Origin: JAVBMJ01 sp031552535 | GTDB taxonomy: Bacteria; Bacteroidota; Bacteroidia; Bacteroidales; Rikenellaceae | Length of the DNA: 32,155 bases | NCBI GenBank assembly: GCA_031552535.1 | Contig: JAVBMJ010000026.1 | Location: 1 to 32,155, forward strand | Direction: 5' to 3' | Shown: piece by piece, positions 1-8,001 of the stretch | Layout of the letters: every line of letters begins with the position of its first letter | Numbering within the stretch: position 1 is the stretch's first letter | Translations under genes and position numbers: made by a program | The notes under the pieces: model-generated | The model's input: only the letters and a program-made list of their open reading frames with translations | What the model was told of the DNA's origin: nothing | The model's database searches: none

Positions 1-139
1 TCGCATGGTTGTTAGAAAAAACAGATATTCAAAGAGCATCAAAGGTCAGATCGACGAATGGATTGATTGTGCATATTTTCAGTAAACTCGCTGCTGTATT
101 TTTGAAAAAACTCGTGTTTAACTCTTAATTCGCATTATT
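1..139 (+). mobile_element. 3' end of insertion sequence IS-A (partial transposase plus terminal repeat)
   Basis: An open frame from base 3 to the TAA at 126-128 encodes the last 41 residues of a DDE transposase, including AWLLEKTDIQRASKV and HIFSKLAAVF. It closely matches the C-terminal part of the minus-strand transposase near 6060-6160. The end of the element is the repeat at 117-139, which overlaps the stop codon and is found again at 7012-7034. The rest of this copy lies outside the window. The family looks like IS982/IS5-type DDE transposases; the exact family is not certain. Confidence 0.8.
117..139 (+). repeat. Terminal inverted repeat of IS-A (right end)
   Basis: This 23-bp sequence, with core AACTCTTAATTCGCATTATT, closes the left-edge IS copy. 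It is identical on the plus strand at 7012-7034, where it forms the 5' end of the minus-strand copy. That placement fits a true terminal inverted repeat. Confidence 0.8.
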
Positions 140-230
140 ATCCACGAGGCTGGCGTAATAAATATTTGCAATTCCAGGCTATTATATATAAATTTACGGC
201 TGTTACAAAACAGAGAACCTTATTTTCAGT

Positions 231-1406
231 ATGCAACCCGATACAGCAGAACTACTGGCAAAGGAAGTCATCGCCAAGGAGTATGAGAAGCACTATCTCG
301 TGCACCTTGGGTTTCCGGCGATTCCGGCTGACGATATCCTCGGGAATGTGGTGCAGAAGCATAACCTGTACGACCTGTCTGCAGAAGAAATACGCGGATC
401 GGTTATGGCTGCCTTTTACAAAGCTATAGGATTCGAGAATTACATAGAATCTTGCAAAAGCCAGGGAGCGGGTCATCCGTTCGCCGCTACGGTAAAGGCC
501 TATTTGCAGGGTTGGCTCGACCGTAGGGGGAAAAACGGCCCGGAGACCGCGCTCGACAAAAATCTGAGTACGGGGCGCAGTGTTTCGTATTTTCTCTCCA
601 AGTTGCTTTTCGAAGACATTTTTGCAGTTTTCGCTTCGACGGCGAAACGTTTCGGCAACCCGTCGGAAGCCAAACGCTTTTTTATAGACGAAACGGGGCG
701 CGTCTTTCCGCTCGGGTTCGACCGGCTGCTGGCACAGTTGCGCAAGGAGGATGCCTGTTTCTGGGAAAAGATATACGAATTGCTCGTTAAAATCTCGCAG
801 CATGTCACAAATTCGAAAATAAAGTCATCTGCATACAGAGACATCGCACGTGACGAGGTCGCAGGTGACAGCTACCTTATATTGAAGCGAAATGTGGTGA
901 CGCGCAGGGAGGGATTTAACGACGAGGTTCATTTCCGTAAGCACACCTACAATATCTGCGTGAATAAAACGCATGAATATTGCCGTCGCAACCGCCTCGA
1001 TGCGATTACCGACACGTTGACCGACAACCTGAAACTCAGGGCGGATGAAAACCAGTCTGATGCGGCCGATTATGTGGAGAGTTGGGAGGATACCGATCCC
1101 GGCAACGAACAGGCTTTGCGCATGCTGGTGGTGGCGGTAATGCTTGATACGCGCCACCCGTTGAGGGCGAGGTTGTTCGACTGCAAGGAGGAGATAGTAG
1201 GCGTTCTGATCGACACGGGGCTCAACGGGCTTTCGTATGACGAGGTGATCGACGAGCGTTTCGGGGGTGCAGAATTGCCAGCGGCGGAACGCAAGCGGCT
1301 GAATGACAACCTGCGGCAGGAGTGTTCGAGACTTAAGAAGAATTTAGTGAAACGATTGCAAACAATACTTGTGGAAAATGGCAAAATGCATTCATACCCG
1401 GGATAA
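231..1406 (+). CDS. Divergent ECF-like RNA polymerase sigma factor with long N-terminal extension
   Basis: This 391-residue protein probably directs RNA polymerase to a small regulon. Residues about 175-270 resemble a sigma-70 region 2: an acidic helix with RDEVAGDSYLILKRN, then NICVNKTHEYCRRNR, which aligns with the usual IARN..LD.LRRR motif. Residues about 325-385 resemble region 4, with NGLSYDEVIDERF followed by a basic helix. The first 160 or so residues match nothing I recognise, and ordinary ECF factors are near 190 residues, so the extension is unusual. The strongest support is the next gene, which overlaps it by 29 bases and encodes a zinc-finger anti-sigma factor. The ATG at 231 is the first in frame; a later start cannot be excluded. 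Confidence 0.6.
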   Translation: MQPDTAELLAKEVIAKEYEKHYLVHLGFPAIPADDILGNVVQKHNLYDLSAEEIRGSVMAAFYKAIGFENYIESCKSQGAGHPFAATVKAYLQGWLDRRGKNGPETALDKNLSTGRSVSYFLSKLLFEDIFAVFASTAKRFGNPSEAKRFFIDETGRVFPLGFDRLLAQLRKEDACFWEKIYELLVKISQHVTNSKIKSSAYRDIARDEVAGDSYLILKRNVVTRREGFNDEVHFRKHTYNICVNKTHEYCRRNRLDAITDTLTDNLKLRADENQSDAADYVESWEDTDPGNEQALRMLVVAVMLDTRHPLRARLFDCKEEIVGVLIDTGLNGLSYDEVIDERFGGAELPAAERKRLNDNLRQECSRLKKNLVKRLQTILVENGKMHSYPG

Positions 1407-2235
1407 ATCGGCCGAACGGTATTTTCTCAACCGGATGGACGACCGGGAGGAGATGCTGTTCCAAGAACATCTTGCGGGATGTGGTGATTGCCGCGACCGC
1501 ATTGATAAGTTGCGGACATTTGCCGGAGAATTGGAGGCGGGAATGCGTGGAATCCGCAAGCCTGAGTTTGCGGCGCCGTCCCGAAAGGCTTCCGGAGGGC
1601 GGGTATTGTGGAGGAGTGTTTCGATAGCGGCCGGGATTGCCGTAATAGTTCTGGGCGGTGTGATGTTGCTTAAGCGCGGTCCTGTCGACGGAGGTTTACC
1701 TGCGGTGGCCGGCACGAACGGGGATACAACACAGGTTGATACAGACAGTGTCGATGCCGCGCAACCGGCTGTGAGACTCGACAGCAGGGAGAGGGCCGTG
1801 ACGGGCCGTGACGAACAAAGCATGATAGCTTCGGAGTCTTCGGCGGCTAAACCGGCCGGGATGGAGAATAAGGGTGTAGAACTCTCGTCGCAGGAGACCA
1901 GGAGTCTGGCATCCTCCGACTCGACAGTAGTGGCAGTGAGTCGTCTCACTATGTTGGCGCCTGATGTGACCCGCAAGAAATTTATACTCAGGGACGGCAA
2001 AAACAATGTTTTCGAGTTTAAATGGGCCGCTCCGCAAAGAGAGAAAGCCCTGCTGGTGATAAGGGCCGGGGGGAAGGATGTAGGGCAATTTATTGTGGAG
2101 AAGGATGGCGGGAGTGACCGCGTAAAGGTAAATTTGTGGGAGTACCGGCAGTATCCTAAAATAGATTGGTATTTGATGTATGGCAGCACAGATAACCGGC
2201 TTCACGGGGTGATAGAGTTGTATATCGAGGAATAG
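1378..2235 (+). CDS. Membrane-anchored zinc-finger anti-sigma factor
   Basis: The 285-residue protein probably holds the upstream sigma factor inactive at the inner membrane. The N-terminus carries a ZAS-type zinc site: His6, 24 residues, then His31-x3-Cys35-x2-Cys38 (EHLAGCGDC). A single transmembrane segment follows at about 80-98 (VSIAAGIAVIVLGGVMLL), then a Ser/Asp-rich linker and a periplasmic domain ending in a beta-rich segment (GKNNVFEFKW, KIDWYLMYG). I chose the ATG at 1378 because it starts MAKCIH, placing the first zinc ligand correctly; a TTG at 1369 is also in frame. The 29-base overlap with the sigma gene suggests translational coupling. The signal sensed by the outer domain is unknown. 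Confidence 0.8.
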   Translation: MAKCIHTRDKSAERYFLNRMDDREEMLFQEHLAGCGDCRDRIDKLRTFAGELEAGMRGIRKPEFAAPSRKASGGRVLWRSVSIAAGIAVIVLGGVMLLKRGPVDGGLPAVAGTNGDTTQVDTDSVDAAQPAVRLDSRERAVTGRDEQSMIASESSAAKPAGMENKGVELSSQETRSLASSDSTVVAVSRLTMLAPDVTRKKFILRDGKNNVFEFKWAAPQREKALLVIRAGGKDVGQFIVEKDGGSDRVKVNLWEYRQYPKIDWYLMYGSTDNRLHGVIELYIEE

Positions 2236-2354
2236 ACACGTGGATTACCGAATATTACGGACAACGAATGGACAACGGTTATCTGTCTTTTACAGGTTTT
2301 TATGAAAATAGTGTTACCTTGTGTCACAAATGCCTTGTGACTGTCATATAGTAA

Positions 2355-2514
2355 GAAACTGTTTAAAAATATTGCTCTCGTTCTTTTCCACCTCTTCCCG
2401 TTATTCTTTTCCGCCGGTCTTTGCTCCATATTCCCTATATGCAGCTTCATACCGGCGAAAAACACTACCGAAAATATGTGAAAAATAATTTCGGTAATAT
2501 TTTTAAACAGTTTC
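2355..2514. mobile_element. MITE copy 1 (160 bp, TAA target duplication)
   Basis: The ends are near-perfect inverted repeats: GAAACTGTTTAAAAATATT at 2355-2373 and its complement at 2496-2514. Both sides are flanked by TAA (2352-2354 and 2515-2517), a 3-bp TNA-type duplication as made by some IS5-group transposases. There is no coding capacity. The interior (CGTTCTTTT..CCTCTT..CC) matches the complement of copy 2 at 14152-14306. The element fills most of the 333-bp gap between the anti-sigma gene and the lipoprotein gene. Confidence 0.75.
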
Positions 2515-2568
2515 TAACAGAATCATACTGATAACAGAAATAATTCGTAAACCTTAAAAACTTTCAAA

Positions 2569-3132
2569 ATGAAAACTACCCGATTTTTTATCTCGATCTG
2601 CCTTATGGGTTCGTTATTGGCTGCAGGTTGCGGCGGTTCGAAGAACGCATCTAAAAGTCCCGCAGGGAACGACGAAGTAGAGGTGATCATGCCGTTCAGC
2701 GACTTCAGAAGTGACAAGAGTTTTTTCCGCGCTACGGCCAGCGCAGTCAGCCCAGACATGAATGTCGCTAAAAAAATTGCCCTCCAGAATGCCAAATCGG
2801 AACTTGCCGGTAGCATACAGAGCCTTCTGCAGGAAGTTTCCACAGCTTACATACAGCAACACGGGGTCAATGCCACTCCCGATTTGTCACAGAAATTCGA
2901 GTCGATGAACCAGGTCGTCGTTTCACAAATGCTGACCAACATTACCGTTGCCCGCGAAAAATTCTTTAAATCCAAGGATACCAATGACTACCGTTGCTTC
3001 GTAGGCATTGAAATGGCCAAGGAAGACGTAGGTAAAGGCGTTATCGACCGCATATCGCAGGATACGAAAGACCGTATCGACTTCGACGCCGCCCAATATC
3101 GCAAAATATTCGACGAAAAAACAGGTAAATAG
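2569..3132 (+). CDS. LPP20-like lipoprotein
   Basis: The 187-residue protein has a lipoprotein signal peptide with lipobox LLAAGC (Cys21), so it should be lipid-anchored and probably faces the periplasm or the outer membrane. After a short Gly/Ser/Lys linker, residues 40-165 carry a fold typical of LPP20/FlgT-N-like proteins: FFRATASAVSPDMNVAKKIALQNAKSELAGSI (long amphipathic helix), then a beta-rich part with ITVAREKFFKSKDTNDYRCFVGIEM. The C-terminus is charged. No enzymatic motif is visible. It has its own upstream gap containing a MITE and is followed by two hairpins, so it is probably monocistronic. Its function is unknown; it may be part of an envelope complex. Confidence 0.7.
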   Translation: MKTTRFFISICLMGSLLAAGCGGSKNASKSPAGNDEVEVIMPFSDFRSDKSFFRATASAVSPDMNVAKKIALQNAKSELAGSIQSLLQEVSTAYIQQHGVNATPDLSQKFESMNQVVVSQMLTNITVAREKFFKSKDTNDYRCFVGIEMAKEDVGKGVIDRISQDTKDRIDFDAAQYRKIFDEKTGK

Positions 3133-3141
3133 GCATGCCGA

Positions 3142-3177
3142 ATCTGTCTGATCTTGCCGTGGTAAGATCAAACAGAT
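3142..3177 (+). terminator. Hairpin downstream of the lipoprotein gene
   Basis: ATCTGTCTGATCTT at 3142-3155 pairs with AAGATCAAACAGAT at 3164-3177 (one mismatch, 8-base loop). It starts 10 bases after the stop codon. No T-run follows, so it is either a weak terminator or an mRNA 3' stabiliser. Confidence 0.5.
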
Positions 3178-3212
3178 CCTTAGAGCTTCGTGACATTGAT
3201 TCATGGAGCTGA

Positions 3213-3245
3213 ATTCCCGGCGGGTTTCAGCCTCCCGCCGGGAAT
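3213..3245 (+). terminator. GC-rich terminator-like hairpin
   Basis: ATTCCCGGCGGG at 3213-3224 pairs perfectly with CCCGCCGGGAAT at 3234-3245 (9-base loop) and is followed by AATTT. It probably ends transcription of the lipoprotein gene. The rest of the 286-bp gap up to 3418 holds the upstream region of the next gene; I see no further gene there. Confidence 0.6.
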
Positions 3246-3418
3246 AATTTAGCAGGCTATCTCACCGTCCACACTCTTCTGTTGGCATCGCATGCAAAGA
3301 AGATAACCGGAGTGATCCGTGAAAGCAGTTGCGCATGGCAATATGAAGTAAAGATTGTTGGTAAAACGAACACATGTCGTGCGGTGCGATCCGTATCGTC
3401 TAATTATAAGGTGCCGCT

Positions 3419-4936
3419 ATGAAAACAAAGCATTTATGTATGGTCTGTGTGTTGTTGATATTTTCGTCGACGACACTTATGGCCCAGATAGATTTCGATG
3501 CGTACCGGAAGTCCAAGCAGAAGGAGTTCGGGGATTACAAGCAGAAGAAACAACTCGAATTTGCCGATTACCTTAAGCAAAAGTGGGAGGAATTCGAGAC
3601 ATTCAAAGGACGTAAACCGCCCATGAAGCCCGATCCGGTTACTCTGCCTGTGGCCGATCCTACGGAGGATATCCCGGTACGCGAGGTTCCGGTAACCCCT
3701 GCTCCTCCTGAGGAAAAAAAGCCCACACCTCCCGAGGACAGCAAACCTGTTACGCCGGTAACGCCGCCAGAGGATAAAAAGCCTGTGCCTCCGGTCACCC
3801 CGCCAGAAGATAAGAAACCTGACCCGGCTCCGGCGCCTCCTTCCGGAATACAGGATAAACTGGTCGCGGATTTTCTGGGTTATAAACTGAATGTGACTTT
3901 TGACAAGAGTCTCCGCGAATCGCTGACAAATACTTCGGAAGAGGGCGTTGCACGTTTTTGGGAAAGTCTGGCGAGGGCTGATTCTGAAGGTCTGCTGAAA
4001 CAGTGTAAAACGACTTGTAATACAACCCAGGTAAACGATTGGGGATGCTATCTGTTTGTCAAGGAACTGGCCGACAAAATCTACACCCAGTCGCAGAGCG
4101 ATGAAAAGACTGTATTCAAGACGTTTATGCTCGATGGCATGGGGCTGAAAGCGCGGATAGCGCGCGACGGGAGAAATGGGAATCTCGTGCTCCTGCTGGC
4201 TATTGCCGACGAAGTCTATTCGTGGAACTACCTGGTGTTCTCCGGCACGAAATATTATGTAGTGGAGGGCAACTCTTCGGGATCGCTGTTTACCTATAAC
4301 GAAAGGTCCGGGACCGGGAATAAGGCGCTAAGCCTGCTTATAAGCCGCCCGATAAATGCCGCACACATAGTCAAACGCCGCACGTTCGAATGCAAGGTGC
4401 CCGGATGTGAAAAGATAGAGATAGCCTACAACCCATCCGTGGTGGCATTTATGGATAAGATGCCCTTCACCGACCTGTCGCTTAAGCTCAACTCCGAATG
4501 CTCGGAAGATGTCACCGCTTCCATCGGTAAAGCTTTCCGGCCATTGCTGGAAGGTAAAAGCGACAAGGAAAAGGTGTCGGTGCTGCTCGGTTTCATGCAT
4601 CAGAATTTCCCCTATAAGGTAGACCAGGAGAATCACGGCCGTGAAAAGTGGAACTACTATGAGGAGACGTTTTATTACCAATACAGCGATTGCGACGACA
4701 ATGCCACGTTGTTCGCCAATCTGGTGCGACGGTTGGTTGGTTTGAAGGTTATCGGGCTGATGTACGACGACCACGCTTCGGTAGCTGTGAAGTTCAATGA
4801 AGACGTCGGCGGATCCTACATAATGTACCAGGGCGAGAAATACACGATTTGCGATCCCACATATTTCGGATCACGTATAGGCCAGTGTATGCCGCAGTAT
4901 CTGAACCGGTCGGCGCAGGCCTTTCCTGTTAAGTAG
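3419..4936 (+). CDS. Secreted transglutaminase-like (cysteine protease-fold) protein with Pro-rich linker
   Basis: The 505-residue protein has a signal peptide (about 1-22, ending MAQ). A charged coiled segment follows at 25-65 (FDAYRKSKQKEFGDYKQKKQ), of a kind common at the N-terminus of Bacteroidetes exported proteins. Next is a proline-rich repeat linker at about 91-141 with PPEDKKP units, then a large middle domain. The C-terminal transglutaminase-like domain (about 370-490) has a complete candidate triad: Cys424 in SDCDDNA, His452 in DDHASVAV and Asp479 in ICDPTY. Such domains in bacteria are usually peptidases or amide-forming/hydrolysing enzymes acting in the envelope. The substrate is unknown. 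It has its own promoter region and probable terminator, and lies downstream of the sigma/anti-sigma pair without evidence of co-transcription. Confidence 0.8.
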   Translation: MKTKHLCMVCVLLIFSSTTLMAQIDFDAYRKSKQKEFGDYKQKKQLEFADYLKQKWEEFETFKGRKPPMKPDPVTLPVADPTEDIPVREVPVTPAPPEEKKPTPPEDSKPVTPVTPPEDKKPVPPVTPPEDKKPDPAPAPPSGIQDKLVADFLGYKLNVTFDKSLRESLTNTSEEGVARFWESLARADSEGLLKQCKTTCNTTQVNDWGCYLFVKELADKIYTQSQSDEKTVFKTFMLDGMGLKARIARDGRNGNLVLLLAIADEVYSWNYLVFSGTKYYVVEGNSSGSLFTYNERSGTGNKALSLLISRPINAAHIVKRRTFECKVPGCEKIEIAYNPSVVAFMDKMPFTDLSLKLNSECSEDVTASIGKAFRPLLEGKSDKEKVSVLLGFMHQNFPYKVDQENHGREKWNYYEETFYYQYSDCDDNATLFANLVRRLVGLKVIGLMYDDHASVAVKFNEDVGGSYIMYQGEKYTICDPTYFGSRIGQCMPQYLNRSAQAFPVK

Positions 4937-5092
4937 TTTTTAAACAATTAAGAGCTTGCTTCATTGCTCTCCTAAAGGATGCTTGACATGAGGCCGTCTC
5001 AATATTGAAGTGCCAGAAAAAGTTTTTGTCCAACTTTTTTTGGTAATGTGGACAAAAGAGGTTGGTAATTGCCCGGCTGATACTCACAAGAA

Positions 5093-5128
5093 AATAATCT
5101 GAGCCCTCGCAGCCCGGATTATTTTTTT
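5093..5128 (+). terminator. Rho-independent terminator-like hairpin
   Basis: AATAATCTG at 5093-5101 pairs with CGGATTATT at 5115-5123 (one T.G pair), followed by a run of T to 5128. It could end the transglutaminase transcript 157 bases after its stop codon. It overlaps the last codons of the transposase remnant on the other strand, so it may instead belong to that IS. Confidence 0.4.
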
Positions 5129-6058
5129 GTGCTTTTGCGATCCTGGTTACGAAAATAGAGATACCATTTCACGTAGTTTTGGTAATGAACTTGATAGTCC
5201 ACGATGTAGAGATGTGGTCTGCTTGAGGTGTCCGAAGAACGATTAAAGAGAGTTGGTCGACTTTGGAATTGAAGGGTTATCCAGATAATGGAACATATCA
5301 GGCAGCGCACGGCGAATGTGGACGAATGCCTTGCGGACCATCTTGTGGGTGAACCATGCCCGTAGGGGATCGTCATCAGGGATGGTCTTTTGATTGAGAT
5401 ATTCGCGGTGGCGCTCCTCCCAACCAATCAGATCGACGACCCAATAACCCCATCCGTCACGGTCGGTAATCGAGTTCAGGCGACACACTATCCGGCGCAG
5501 GTCCCGCCCGGCATCGCTCCGGGGGTGGCGCGTCAACCAAATCAGGCATTCGCGCTGAATGTGAACCGTACAGCGTTGTACGATAGCTCCCGGGCAGTTT
5601 TTTCTTACCGCCTTGATGATATTACGAGTTCCATCGGTGGTTACGCTTTCAATCTCAACACCTAAACTCAATATGTTCTCAAGGTCTTCGCGCAGCTCAT
5701 CTTACCACTCGCCGTCGGTCAGGCGGTAGAGGATCGTAGCCTTGACATTGTTGTCACGATACAGGACCAGACACAGCTTGTTGGCGAAGTACGTCCCGTC
5801 GATCATCAGGTTCAGCTTCTCGCTGTGGCGGATCTCCCAGAGCGGGTAGTTGCTAAGATACTCGTCGAACCAACAACGTAGATTACGCTCGTTGCATCCA
5901 CTTTGGACACTCAACTGACGTAAAGTCTGCTTGCCCAAAATCCAACGCTCGAACCAGACAAAACGGTTAAGAGCGGATATGTCTTTGCGTGAAAATGTAA
6001 AACAACCCGAACAATTATTGCACTTAAACCGCTGGTGACCGTCCTGAAAACCCCAGCG
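5119..6058 (-). pseudogene. Degenerate IS256/MULE-type transposase with zinc ribbon
   Basis: Read on the minus strand from about 6058, the frame gives a zinc-ribbon remnant (HQRFKCNNCSGCFTF), a helix-turn-helix stretch (NRFVWFERWILGKQTLRQLS), the first catalytic Asp (LMIDGTYFANK) and the second (VTTDGTRN). The expected third acid lies in STNSLE, but that codon is TAA (5243-5245), so the catalytic Glu is replaced by a stop. A further in-frame TAA lies at 5702-5704, after LTDGEW. A frameshift near 5195-5210 separates HLKQTTSLHRGLS from NYVKWYLYFRNQDRKSTKK. The N-terminal part before the zinc ribbon is missing, because the sequence joins IS-A there. It is clearly inactive. Confidence 0.8.
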
Positions 6059-6906
6059 AGTTTGCTAAATACATGTACCATCAGTGCCTTTGCTGATTTT
6101 ACTTTTGACGCTCTTTGAATATCTGTTTTTTCTAACAACCAGGTGAATAGCGATTCGATGGGTTGTTTTACGGATGATACAGCCCTTGAAAACAGGTTGT
6201 CTGCAGCCTTGTTCATTTGCTTGATCATATCTGGTACGCCTCGCGGATATTTAACGGGCGAGAGTAATTCCGTTTCATGCCCTGCCATAGCTTGTTGCAT
6301 GGCTGTGTTCTGAAAGGCTTTATCGGCGAAAAATACCCATTCGGGCGACTCGCTCCAGTTGTCGCGCAGCACGTTCAGATCGCTCTCTGAGGCTGGGGTA
6401 AGTATCAATCCCTCAGGTACTGGCAGCCCGTCCACTACTCTGCGGGCCATCATGTGCAGCTTCACGCCATGGTAGTAGATTGATTTTGTAGAGCCGTAGC
6501 CCTTGTCAACTACCTCTGGGGCAACCTTTCCGGGGCGCTTGGCCGAGCAGGAGATGATGGGCATCGAATCGACAAGCGCAATGGAGTGCGAGGCTCCGGC
6601 GGGCGCATAGTCCACGGTCAGCTTACCCAGTAACCTGCAGAAAGCCTTTCCCAGACGGTTGACCCGCATCACAAAAGCCGGATACGAGGGCAGTAATGGG
6701 GGCCAGGAACGCAGCCAACGGTCTGTGAACGAGTAAATATAGCGCTTTTCGTCAGCTATGTTTTAGAGCATGATCGTCATTACTTCCTGGTCGGTAAAGG
6801 CCGGTTGGCAATTGTTGGAGAAACGTTGTACGCAATATCTTAACTCATTTTCATATGATTCGCATACGAACAAGTAAATTTTTACTAAATTTGAGTGGTT
6901 ATCCAT
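6055..6906 (-). pseudogene. Truncated IS-A transposase, inverted copy
   Basis: The ATG at 6906-6904 starts MDNHSNLVKIYLFVCESYE. Codon 48 is TAA (6765-6763), then the frame continues NIADEKRYIYSF...RVNRLGKAF. The DDE core follows (ALVDSMPIISCSAKRPGK, GYGSTKSIYYHGVKLH, FADKAFQNTAM) up to HVFSKLAGVF. At about 6055 the sequence switches to the other transposase, removing the last 12 or so residues and the 3' repeat that the left-edge copy still has. It is therefore doubly inactivated: a nonsense codon and a 3' truncation. By pattern it resembles IS982/IS5-type enzymes. The terminal repeat upstream of its start is intact at 7012-7034. Confidence 0.8.
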
Positions 6907-7011
6907 TGGTCTTTGGTTTTTAGATAATGATCGGTTAAAATCACATTAAAATACTAAAAATCAATCTGATAGCCTATTTTTCGACACTTGTTTACTCGAT
7001 ATTCAGACTTT

Positions 7012-7034
7012 TTTAACTCTTAATTCGCATTATT
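7012..7034 (-). repeat. Terminal inverted repeat of IS-A (5' end of the inverted copy)
   Basis: This sequence is identical to 117-139. It lies about 105 bases upstream of the transposase start on the minus strand, where the left end of the element is expected. Confidence 0.8.
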
Positions 7035-7169
7035 TGTTATTTTCGGGGTGCAAAGCGTCCGTCCGGGCCGACAATCCTGCTATGCAAGGTTAAAATCGAA
7101 TGATTATTTTATAGTAAACGAATCAGTTTCTAAATGCACAACATGTTTTTCAATCTTTTTTTGTACGAT

Positions 7170-7200
7170 TTTGGAGTAATGGAAAAAAGAATTACTTTTG
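7170..7200 (+). promoter_or_regulatory. Bacteroidetes sigma-ABfr promoter for tRNA-Ser
   Basis: TTTG at 7170-7173, exactly 19 bases, then TACTTTTG at 7193-7200. This matches the published Bacteroidetes pattern TTTG-N19-TAnnTTTG fully. Transcription should start a few bases after 7200, about 45 bases before the tRNA. Confidence 0.85.
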
Positions 7201-7253
7201 TAGCTCCTTTGGCCGGTGGCTTGTTTTGCCAGCCTTTGCCGTGGTAGGGTCAG

Positions 7254-7344
<91 letters not shown>

Positions 7345-7363
7345 GGAATACTGTAAATTCGAT

Positions 7364-7400
7364 GCAAAACCCTGCAAATTAAACGTTTGCAGGGTTTTGT
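7364..7400 (+). terminator. Terminator of tRNA-Ser
   Basis: GCAAAACCCTGCAAA at 7364-7378 pairs with TTTGCAGGGTTTTGT at 7386-7400 around a 7-base loop. The 3' arm carries TTTT. It lies 20 bases after the tRNA. Confidence 0.8.
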
Positions 7401-7451
7401 ATTTTGAGCTAACCGGCCCTGGAAGCGGTCTTAGGCAGGCTGTCCGGGCCA

Positions 7452-7493
7452 AATTCGAGAACAAAACAGGCTGTGCGATATTGTTCTCGAATT
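7452..7493. repeat. 13-bp inverted repeat
   Basis: AATTCGAGAACAA at 7452-7464 and its exact complement at 7481-7493, with a 16-base loop. It borders the transposase scrap at 7498 and may be an old insertion-sequence end or a terminator. Confidence 0.5.
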
Positions 7494-7497
7494 GATA

Positions 7498-7650
7498 TCA
7501 AACTGTATAGAACTCGTACTTCTTGTGCTCCTTGCCCTTGCCGATGCACTGCCCCTGGGGCTCGTGGAGCGAATAGATCTTATCCTTGCCGCGCCTGTGC
7601 TGCGACAGCTGGTCCGACAACTCGAAAAACAGTGAGCCCCGGGAACGACC
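7498..7650 (-). pseudogene. Transposase fragment (IS5/IS1182-like)
   Basis: The minus strand reads SLFFELSDQLSQHRRG, then KDKIYSLHEPQGQCIGKGKE and HKKYEFYTV before a stop at 7500-7498. IYSLHEP..xCI.KGK.HKKYEFG is a familiar internal motif of IS5/IS1182-type transposases. Only about 50 residues survive. The upstream repeat at 7667-7787 and the AAAGGAGG just before 7650 could be the original 5' end of the element. Confidence 0.6.
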
Positions 7651-7666
7651 ATTTTCCTCCTTTAAT

Positions 7667-7787
7667 ATGGCAAAATCCGCAAGGTTTATACCCTAAAGAT
7701 ACTATTTCCCGCAGATATATCCAAATAATCTCCCGATTAATTTATTGAAATATAATTGATTGGATGATTTTAATGGGAGGCTATTTA
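7667..7787 (-). repeat. 121-bp repeat R, copy 1
   Basis: Its reverse complement is found at 31888-32008 with a single mismatch (position 7678). It carries no ORF of note. Read on the minus strand it contains TATCTTTA (a possible -7 box) and is followed by a purine-rich ribosome site, so it looks like the promoter end of an insertion sequence. Confidence 0.85.
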
Positions 7788-7909
7788 GCGTTCCATATGG
7801 ACGATGCCGTCCGCAAATCCGTCAGGTTGGCTATCAGCGAAATGGAAACAAAAATACGGGGCTTTTCATCCTCAGTTTTGCGTATTAAGCCAAAAGGACC
7901 ATCATCATC

Positions 7910-7980
7910 GAGGGTGTAAATTAATCTGTGTCAGGTAAGATTAACAATTTTTTACCTGACACAGATTAATTTACACCCTC
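7910..7980. repeat. 29-bp perfect palindrome with 13-base spacer
   Basis: The arm at 7910-7938 (starts GAGGGTGTAAATTAATCTG) is exactly complementary to 7952-7980; the spacer is 7939-7951. The arm resembles an IS256-type terminal repeat, so this looks like two IS ends facing each other. It ends 22 bases before the amylase stop codon and could also stop transcription. Between 7788 and 7909 I see nothing else. Confidence 0.75.
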
Positions 7981-8001
7981 CGCAATCTGCGGCCGGGAGT
8001 G

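Noticed and set aside
3419..4936. The transglutaminase-like protein as the missing lasso B2 protease.
   Set aside because: It is a large secreted protein with a signal peptide and Pro-rich linker, 8 kb from the cassette; B2 proteins are small and cytoplasmic.
7910..7980. CRISPR repeat pair.
   Set aside because: The arms are inverted, not direct, there are only two, and no cas genes are nearby.
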